From Oscillospiraceae bacterium (GTDB lineage Bacteria; Bacillota; Clostridia; Oscillospirales; CAG-272): 11,111 nucleotides of DNA. Of the stretch, positions 1 through 4,395 are shown piece after piece. The stretch covers positions 759 through 11,869 of the forward strand of contig SVTU01000040.1 of assembly GCA_015063655.1 (NCBI GenBank). Direction: 5' to 3'. The notes under the pieces are model-generated. The model was not told the DNA's origin and ran no database searches. It saw only the letters and a program-made list of their open reading frames with translations. A program made the position numbers and the translations under genes. Numbering within the stretch: the first letter of the stretch is position 1; the number at the start of each line of letters is the position of its first letter.

Positions 1-127
1 CGGGGTTCAGATTCCCGTTACGCTCCCCTATGGAAAAAGAGAGCCGGCGGCTCTCTCTCCTTGTGCTTACAGCAAGCAAGCCCGAATCAGAACCCCTCCA
101 ATCCGAACGGATTGGATAGGTGAACGC
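1..127. repeat. Structured repeat, copy 1 (left edge cut)
   Basis: This 127-bp stretch is identical base for base to 167-293, a period of 166 bp. By comparison with copy 2, about 7 bases of its left terminus lie outside the window. Visible structure: GGGGTTCAGATTC (2-14) against GAATCAGAACCCC (84-96), a 13-bp imperfect stem with one A-A mismatch; inside it AGAGAGCCG/CGGCTCTCT (38-56); and after it the hairpin TCCAATCCG-AA-CGGATTGGA (98-117). No open frame of note crosses it. The 32 bp between the copies (128-159) are unique in this window. Complete identity implies recent duplication or insertion, or strong constraint. Its function is unknown. Confidence 0.9.
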
Positions 128-159
128 AAGGGAGAACAGGCAATGCGGATATGCGCTAT

Positions 160-293
160 GCGTTCACGGGGTTCAGATTCCCGTTACGCTCCCCTATGGA
201 AAAAGAGAGCCGGCGGCTCTCTCTCCTTGTGCTTACAGCAAGCAAGCCCGAATCAGAACCCCTCCAATCCGAACGGATTGGATAGGTGAACGC
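160..293. repeat. Structured repeat, copy 2, with complete inverted termini
   Basis: This is the full 134-bp unit. It is bounded by the perfect 8-bp inverted termini GCGTTCAC (160-167) and GTGAACGC (286-293). Inside are a 13-bp imperfect stem (168-180 with 250-262), a 9-bp-arm GC-rich hairpin within it (204-222), and the hairpin TCCAATCCG-AA-CGGATTGGA (264-283). The whole could fold as a three-way junction, either as RNA or as a cruciform. The left flank ends in TAT and the right flank begins with TAT, a possible but very short target duplication. A MITE-like element, a REP-like repeat or a structured leader RNA are all possible. It ends 17 bp before the start codon of the next gene. Confidence 0.88.
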
Positions 294-310
294 TATTAAG
301 AGGTGATATC

Positions 311-1189
311 ATGAAAATATCCGTTAGCTCGTATTCCTTTATGCAGTATATCCGTGCAGGAAAGATGACACAGTTGGATACCATTGCCAAAGCCAAAGAG
401 ATGGGCTTTGATGCCATTGAGTTTATCGACATTGACGGTAAAGAGGACTATGCTCTTCAGGTAGAAAACGCCCAAAAGCTTCGCAAGGAGGCCGAAAGAG
501 TGGGCATTCCCATCATTGCCTATGCCATTTCGGGGCATCTGTATAGGGATGATCCTGCCGAGGCTGAGGCCGAGGTGGAAAGGCTGTGCCGTCAGGTGGA
601 TATTGCCAAGCTTCTTGGAGCTGACTTGATGCGCCACGACGTGTGTACAAGCTTGGGTAAGTCGGGATGCGCCAGAAGCTTTGATCTCATGCTTCCTACC
701 ATTGCCGAAAACACCCGCAAGGTTACGGCATATGCGCAGACGGTAGGCGTGAGAACCTGCACGGAAAACCATGGAAGGATCGCACAAGACAGTGATAGAG
801 TGGAACGCCTGTTCAATGCGGTTGCTCACGATAATTACGGACTGTTGGTGGATATGGGAAATTTTGCAGTTGTGGATGAAGACTCTGCTCTTGCCGTGTC
901 CCGTGTTGCTCCCTATGCCGTCCATGCTCACGCTAAGGATTTTCAGCTATGCGATGAACAGGATACGTCCCGTGGGTTTATGACACGGGGTGGCAGACGG
1001 ATTGAGGGCTGTGTGATCGGAGAAGGCTTTGTGGCCGTTCGGCGATGCCTGGCCGTATTACAGCAGGCAGGGTATGACGGCTATTTGTCCATCGAATACG
1101 AAGGAAAAGAGGATTGCATCGACGGTATTACGAGAGGGTTAGGCAATCTCAGACGTTTTTTGAAGGAGCTTGAGATAGGTAAGGCGTAA
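311..1189 (+). CDS. Sugar phosphate isomerase/epimerase-like TIM-barrel protein
   Basis: This 292-residue protein belongs to the xylose-isomerase-like / AP-endonuclease-2 TIM-barrel superfamily, whose members interconvert ketoses, inosose or similar polyols with a divalent metal. Family marks visible are the opening beta strand KISVSSYSF, the segment AKEMGFDAIEF near residues 28-38, E152 in CTENHG, D181 in VDMGNF, H205/H207 in HAHAKDF, and E262 in SIEYEG close to the C-terminus. E152, D181, H207 and E262 sit where metal or substrate ligands usually lie. There is no signal peptide, so it is cytoplasmic. The ATG follows AAGAGGTGAT at a good distance. No convincing promoter lies between the repeat end at 293 and the gene, so transcription probably starts inside or before the repeats. 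A terminator follows at 1205. The exact substrate cannot be assigned. Confidence 0.88.
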   Translation: MKISVSSYSFMQYIRAGKMTQLDTIAKAKEMGFDAIEFIDIDGKEDYALQVENAQKLRKEAERVGIPIIAYAISGHLYRDDPAEAEAEVERLCRQVDIAKLLGADLMRHDVCTSLGKSGCARSFDLMLPTIAENTRKVTAYAQTVGVRTCTENHGRIAQDSDRVERLFNAVAHDNYGLLVDMGNFAVVDEDSALAVSRVAPYAVHAHAKDFQLCDEQDTSRGFMTRGGRRIEGCVIGEGFVAVRRCLAVLQQAGYDGYLSIEYEGKEDCIDGITRGLGNLRRFLKELEIGKA

Positions 1190-1204
1190 ACAATCGAATA
1201 TTGG

Positions 1205-1251
1205 TCAAGAGAAAACTGCTCCTATGTGACAGATTTCTCTTGATTTTTTTT
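1205..1251 (+). terminator. Rho-independent terminator after the isomerase-like gene
   Basis: TCAAGAGAAA (1205-1214) pairs with TTTCTCTTGA (1234-1243). The stem continues past an A-A mismatch with CTG/CAG (1216-1218, 1230-1232), leaving an 11-nt loop. A run of eight T follows directly (1244-1251). It lies 15 bp after the stop codon of the isomerase-like gene. Its 3' arm and T run overlap the -35 region of the smpB promoter. Confidence 0.88.
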
Positions 1252-1268
1252 ATTGGATGGTGTATAAT
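1240..1268 (+). promoter_or_regulatory. Sigma-A-type promoter of smpB-ssrA
   Basis: The -35 is TTGATT (1240-1245), followed by a 17-bp spacer and the perfect -10 TATAAT (1263-1268). Transcription would begin near 1275, giving a leader of about 25 nt before the smpB start. The -35 is embedded in the 3' arm of the upstream terminator, so the two signals share bases. Confidence 0.8.
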
Positions 1269-1300
1269 AGGTATCGACCAAGGAGAAAGGAGGCGATACC

Positions 1301-1780
1301 GTGGCAGACAAGGGAAAAGGGCAGGGAAAGATCATTGCCCAGAATAAGAAGGCGTGGCATGAATATTTTGTTGACGAGAGGTACGAGGCGGGCATCGCAC
1401 TCTTTGGCACGGAGGTCAAAAGCATCAGAGCAGGGCAGGTCAATCTGAAGGATTCCTACTGCTCGCTCAAAAACGGAGAGCTGTTTGTTCTCGGTATGCA
1501 CGTCAGTCCCTATGAAAAGGGCAACATCTTCAACCGTGAGCCGCTACGTGACCGAAAGCTGCTGATGCACAAGCGGGAGATTATGAAGCTTGGCGGTCTT
1601 GTGGCACAGAAGGGCTATACGCTGGTGCCGCTGTCACTGTATTTTTCGGGTAAGAACGTGAAGGTGGAGCTTGGACTTTGCCGAGGCAAAAAGCTGTACG
1701 ACAAGAGAGCCACCGAGGCCAAGAAGGAAGCCGACAGAGAAATGGATAGGAGGATGAAGGACCGATCCCATGACGATTGA
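1301..1780 (+). CDS. smpB: SsrA-binding protein SmpB
   Basis: SmpB binds the tRNA-like domain of tmRNA and carries it into the A site of stalled ribosomes, where it stands in for the missing codon-anticodon helix. The 159 residues match the usual family length (about 150-160). Family motifs in order are KIIAQNKKAWHEYF near residues 10-23, ERYEAGIALFGTEVKSIRAG, NLKDSYC, GMHVSPYEKGN, the RKLLMHKREI segment, TLVPLSLYF, and VELGLCRGKKLYDKR. The C-terminal tail is rich in Lys, Arg and Asp, as expected for the part that becomes helical in the mRNA channel. The start is GTG, chosen because AAAGGAGGCGAT lies just before it and the N-terminus matches the family. Its RNA partner ssrA begins 58 bp downstream on the same strand. 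Confidence 0.97.
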   Translation: MADKGKGQGKIIAQNKKAWHEYFVDERYEAGIALFGTEVKSIRAGQVNLKDSYCSLKNGELFVLGMHVSPYEKGNIFNREPLRDRKLLMHKREIMKLGGLVAQKGYTLVPLSLYFSGKNVKVELGLCRGKKLYDKRATEAKKEADREMDRRMKDRSHDD

Positions 1781-1796
1781 CAAAAGCACCTTATTT

Positions 1797-1835
1797 TTTA
1801 CTTTTTCACTTTTCACTCTTACTTCTTACTTTCCA
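1797..1835 (+). repeat. Degenerate pyrimidine repeat between smpB and ssrA
   Basis: The gap between smpB and ssrA is almost all C and T on the plus strand, built of imperfect units of 6-8 bases of the type ACTTTTTC, ACTTTTC, ACTCTT, ACTTCTT, ACTTTCC. I see no -10/-35 pair for ssrA here. That suggests ssrA is transcribed together with smpB and cut out by processing. Confidence 0.6.
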
Positions 1836-1838
1836 CAT

Positions 1839-2207
1839 GGGCCCGTAAAGGTTTCGACGGGGATTTTGAGGTATGATAAGCGGGTAGAGCCGGGCAATCT
1901 CTGAAACGGCCCAACTTAAAATTAAACGCTAACGATAAAACCGTTGCAATGGCTGCCTAAGGGCAGTGCTGTGGCATAACGCCACCCGTTCCTCCCGAGA
2001 GTATCGCGGCTCGGGACTGAGCGTCAAGTAAGCGATGACCGTGCATCGGTGGTTCGCCATTGAGCCGATCATGCACAAAATGGCTACCGAGGCGGGAAGT
2101 CTGTCTGTTGACGTCCTGCCAAGGGAATTCTAAAAAACAGAATGCACCCGGAGAAGGTCATATCAAGAGGTTTTCGGACAGGGGTTCGACTCCCCTCGGG
2201 TCCACCA
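1839..2207 (+). ncRNA. ssrA: Transfer-messenger RNA (tmRNA, ssrA)
   Basis: tmRNA rescues ribosomes stalled on broken mRNAs and tags the nascent peptide for proteolysis. The 5' acceptor strand GGGCCCG (1839-1845) pairs with CGGGTCC (2197-2203) and is followed by ACCA. The third pair is G-U, the alanine identity element. The conserved TTCGACGGGG lies near the 5' end, and the T arm AGGGG-TTCGACT-CCCCT near the 3' end. A first pseudoknot can be drawn with AGAG 1886-1889/CTCT 1899-1902 and GGGC 1892-1895/GCCC 1909-1912. The resume codon is GCT at 1928, and the tag frame runs to TAA at 1958-1960, encoding ANDKTVAMAA. CCA is encoded. The 369-nt length is normal for a one-piece tmRNA. The tag ends in AMAA, whereas most bacterial tags end in ALAA. 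Confidence 0.97.
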
Positions 2208-2256
2208 ATACACAAGGCACCGCCAACAGGCGGTGCCTTGTGTATTGGTGGACCCG
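2197..2256. repeat. Perfect 28-bp palindrome including the tmRNA 3' end
   Basis: The left arm, 2197-2224, is exactly complementary to the right arm, 2229-2256, around the loop AACA. The left arm begins at the first base of the tmRNA 3' acceptor strand and runs 17 nt past the CCA end. The right arm carries A where the tmRNA 5' strand has G3, so it is a copy of the 3' strand, not of the 5' strand. No T run follows, so it is not a standard terminator. Confidence 0.95.
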
Positions 2257-2257
2257 T

Positions 2258-2303
2258 ATGCGAACCCCCTCGCACCGCAAGCGGTGCGAATAGGGGTTCG
2301 CAT
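2258..2303. repeat. Nested hairpin (outer 11 bp, inner 9 bp)
   Basis: ATGCGAACCCC (2258-2268) pairs with GGGGTTCGCAT (2293-2303). Inside it is TCGCACCGC-AA-GCGGTGCGA (2270-2289), followed by ATAGG. The inner hairpin recurs at 2380-2399 with TT in place of AA. The GAACCCC-hairpin-TAGG order matches the repeat at the window start. Confidence 0.85.
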
Positions 2304-2306
2304 TCC

Positions 2307-2370
2307 GCACTTGAAGATCGCCAAGCTCGCTTGGCAGGCGCAGAGTGCAGGAATATTCGCCAAAGGCGAA
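2307..2370. repeat. Two further hairpins in the post-ssrA cluster
   Basis: GCACT (2307-2311) and AGTGC (2344-2348) form an outer stem around GCCAAGC-TC-GCTTGGC (2320-2335). Right after it, TTCGCC-AAA-GGCGAA (2356-2370) forms another small hairpin. No gene is visible in 2208-2411; the stretch is essentially continuous inverted repeats. Confidence 0.75.
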
Positions 2371-2379
2371 ACTCCCCCC

Positions 2380-2409
2380 TCGCACCGCTTGCGGTGCGAA
2401 TAGTTTTTT
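2380..2409 (+). terminator. Likely terminator of the smpB-ssrA transcript
   Basis: TCGCACCGC-TT-GCGGTGCGA (2380-2399) is a 9-bp GC-rich hairpin. It is followed after four bases (ATAG) by six T (2404-2409). It is the only hairpin in the cluster with a T run, and it faces the plus-strand transcript. It lies 3 bp from the stop codon of the convergent kinase gene. Confidence 0.65.
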
Positions 2410-2411
2410 AG

Positions 2412-3650
2412 TTACAGTACGACCCGAAAGCCGATATGCGTATCGTCCTTTTTGTAGGCCGTGATCTCGCCCTTGTGCTTTTCTGTGATCGCCCTCGCCA
2501 TGGAAAGACCGATGCCAAAGCCACCCGTGAATGTCCGTGCCTTGTCTGCACGGTAAAAGCGGTCAAACAGGCGCTCAAGCTCTATGTCGCCAACGGCGGC
2601 ATAGGTGTTTTCCACTGTGAGTGTGACGTGCCTGCCTTGGCGGAGCGTGACGCTGATCTCGCCCTCGCTGTCACAATACTTGATGGCGTTATCCATCAGG
2701 ATGCCGACGAGACGGAGAAGCAGGGCTTCATCGCCAAGATACGCTATGCTGTCGCTGATGTCGGCGGTGAGAAGCTTGCCTCTTTCCTTGGCGATGCCTT
2801 CAAATTCGGACACCGTGTCGGCCACCATTTTGCTAAGATCGATGTTGGTGAGCGATACAGCATGGCCGCTTTCGTCCATGCGGGAAAGGGCGACCAGCTG
2901 ACCGACAAGCTCGGCCATGCGTTGTCCCTCGGCACGAATATCGTCAAGCCATTCGTTTTGTCCAAGCTCAGCTTCGGCTATATCGAGATTGGCCAAAATC
3001 AGCGTCAAGGGTGTTTTTAGCTCGTGGCTTGCGTCGGTGATGAATTGCTTTTGCTTTTCATAGCTTTCGGCAATGGGTTTGACTGCCTTTTTTGATAGCA
3101 AGAATATCAGGATCAGCACAAGGGCGGCACAGCCGAGCAGGACGAAGCCCGATATGGTGATGGATTGCATGAGTGAGGAACGGCTTACGCTGCCGTCAAC
3201 AAACACCACGCCCGTTCCCATTTCACCGGAAAAGACCTTATAGCGATATGAGGAGAGCCAGCCTCTGTCCCGCTTGCCCGCTATGACCTCTTGGGCGTAT
3301 TCAATGGCCTCCTCCTCGGTGATGGCGTAGATGGACTCGGTGTGCGTTTTTTCCACTTCTCCGTCACGGTTAAAGAAAACGGTAAAATGACGGGTTGAAA
3401 ATGGTGTTTCGGGTGTGATGAATGCAAAATCCCGTTCGTCCTTCGGCTGCATTTTATCGGGATGCGGCTTTTTTTGCATAGAGCCCGGGAAGCTGCCGCC
3501 GCCCCGAGAGACCTCATCGGCCAGCAAATCCATGTTTTTGTTCATGGTGGATATATTGAGTGTGAGGATCACGCCAAATACCAGGGCAATGACCGTAAGC
3601 ACCGATACGGTAGATATGATAATGAATTTTTTTTGAAGCTTGTAGATCAT
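2412..3650 (-). CDS. Two-component sensor histidine kinase
   Basis: This 412-residue membrane kinase probably detects an extracellular or envelope signal and phosphorylates the regulator encoded just upstream. The N-terminal membrane helix is at about residues 9-31 and the second at about 163-186, enclosing an extracytoplasmic sensor of roughly 130 residues with no recognised fold. A short linker without a clear full HAMP leads to the H box FITDASHELKTPL with phospho-acceptor H209. The N box is DNAIKYC (320-326), and the ATP-lid region has LFDRFYRADKAR and GGFGIGLS (376-383). The usual D-x-G-x-G (G1) box is not apparent; VENTYAAVGD occupies its place. The ATG overlaps the regulator's stop codon (ATGA), and its ribosome site GGAGGTGA lies inside the regulator gene, so translation is probably coupled. 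Confidence 0.95.
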   Translation of the reverse strand: MIYKLQKKFIIISTVSVLTVIALVFGVILTLNISTMNKNMDLLADEVSRGGGSFPGSMQKKPHPDKMQPKDERDFAFITPETPFSTRHFTVFFNRDGEVEKTHTESIYAITEEEAIEYAQEVIAGKRDRGWLSSYRYKVFSGEMGTGVVFVDGSVSRSSLMQSITISGFVLLGCAALVLILIFLLSKKAVKPIAESYEKQKQFITDASHELKTPLTLILANLDIAEAELGQNEWLDDIRAEGQRMAELVGQLVALSRMDESGHAVSLTNIDLSKMVADTVSEFEGIAKERGKLLTADISDSIAYLGDEALLLRLVGILMDNAIKYCDSEGEISVTLRQGRHVTLTVENTYAAVGDIELERLFDRFYRADKARTFTGGFGIGLSMARAITEKHKGEITAYKKDDTHIGFRVVL

Positions 3651-4321
3651 GCCGTCACCTCCAAAACGTATCCCGCGTTACGGATAAATTTGATCGTCAT
3701 GGGTGCGGATAACCCTTCAAGCTTTTTGCGAATATTGGAGATATGGACCCATACCACGCTGGTATCCACACTTGTGTTCCATCCCCATATATGCGTGATC
3801 AGCTGTTCGACAGACACGGCAGCGACTCGGCTCCGCATCAGCATTTCCATGATTTGAAATTCCTTGCCGCTGAGTGCTTGTGTCTTGCCGTTGCATACAA
3901 GCTCATAGGTGGAGCGGTTGAGGGATATGCTGCCGAGCGTCAGCATATCGGGGGTGAAATGATCCTTTCTGCGCAGCATGGCACGAACACGGGCTAAAAG
4001 CTCACCCGTCGAGAAGGGTTTGGGCAAATAATCGTCTGCCCCCGCATTCAGTCCCTCAATGCGTTGTTCGATCTCACTTCGGGCGGTCAGAAACAGGGCA
4101 GGGGTGGTCACGCCCTCGGCTCTGAGCCTGTTAAGAAGGCTTACACCGTCAAGCCCGGGCATCATGATATCCAGCACAAGGCCGTCATATTCGCCTGAGG
4201 CGGCATAGTCAAGGGCATCGATACCGTTGTCCACACCGTCTGCCGCATAGTGATTCAGTTCAAAAATATGCAAAAGGCTTTTAAGAAGCCTTGGATCGTC
4301 CTCGGCAATCAAGATTCGCAT
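3647..4321 (-). CDS. OmpR/PhoB-family response regulator
   Basis: This 224-residue DNA-binding response regulator is paired with the adjacent sensor kinase. The receiver domain covers about residues 1-115: acidic residues E7, D8, D9, phospho-acceptor D51 in LVLDIMMPGLDG, switch T79 in FLTAR, and K101 in LPKPF. The C-terminal winged-helix domain (about 125-222) has the typical LSGKEFQIMEMLM segment, VEQLITHIWGWN, the recognition-helix part VVWVHISNIRKKLE, and the closing IKFIRNAGYVLEV. It has its own promoter 33 bp upstream and an AGGAGA ribosome site before the ATG. Regulators of this class usually control a few nearby genes and often themselves; the lipoprotein gene upstream is a candidate target. 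No direct-repeat operator could be assigned. Confidence 0.96.
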   Translation of the reverse strand: MRILIAEDDPRLLKSLLHIFELNHYAADGVDNGIDALDYAASGEYDGLVLDIMMPGLDGVSLLNRLRAEGVTTPALFLTARSEIEQRIEGLNAGADDYLPKPFSTGELLARVRAMLRRKDHFTPDMLTLGSISLNRSTYELVCNGKTQALSGKEFQIMEMLMRSRVAAVSVEQLITHIWGWNTSVDTSVVWVHISNIRKKLEGLSAPMTIKFIRNAGYVLEVTA

Positions 4322-4353
4322 CGTGTGTCTCCTATTCGCTTGTTTTTTCTTTC

Positions 4354-4382
4354 ATTATATCACATTTACCTTTTTGCTTCAA
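4354..4382 (-). promoter_or_regulatory. Promoter of the response regulator-kinase operon
   Basis: Read on the minus strand: -35 TTGAAG (4382-4377), a 17-bp spacer, and -10 TATAAT (4359-4354). TGA immediately precedes the -10, giving an extended -10 element. It lies in the 74-bp gap after the lipoprotein gene. I see no terminator in that gap, so read-through from the lipoprotein gene is also possible. Confidence 0.85.
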
Positions 4383-4395
4383 GTGTTGGATACCG

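Noticed and set aside
1..30. tRNA 3' end (GGGGTTCAGATTCCCG looks like a T arm)
   Set aside because: The loop TTCAGAT lacks the conserved A at position 58, there is no acceptor strand or CCA, and the bases belong to the inverted stem of the repeat.
1..293. CRISPR array or tandem riboswitch
   Set aside because: There are only two repeats, each 127 bp or more and identical, with a single 32-bp spacer; no known riboswitch core was recognised.
2197..2256. Integrase attachment site at the ssrA 3' end
   Set aside because: The second copy is inverted, not direct, and no integrase gene is in the window. It could only be a remnant, so it is reported as a palindrome.
2060..2411. Small open frames on both strands over tmRNA and its 3' flank (for example 2158-2385 and 2163-2363 minus)
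   Set aside because: They are antisense or sense translations of tmRNA and palindromes, of the GGVEPLS / RGESNP type well known as spurious proteins from tRNA-like 3' ends.
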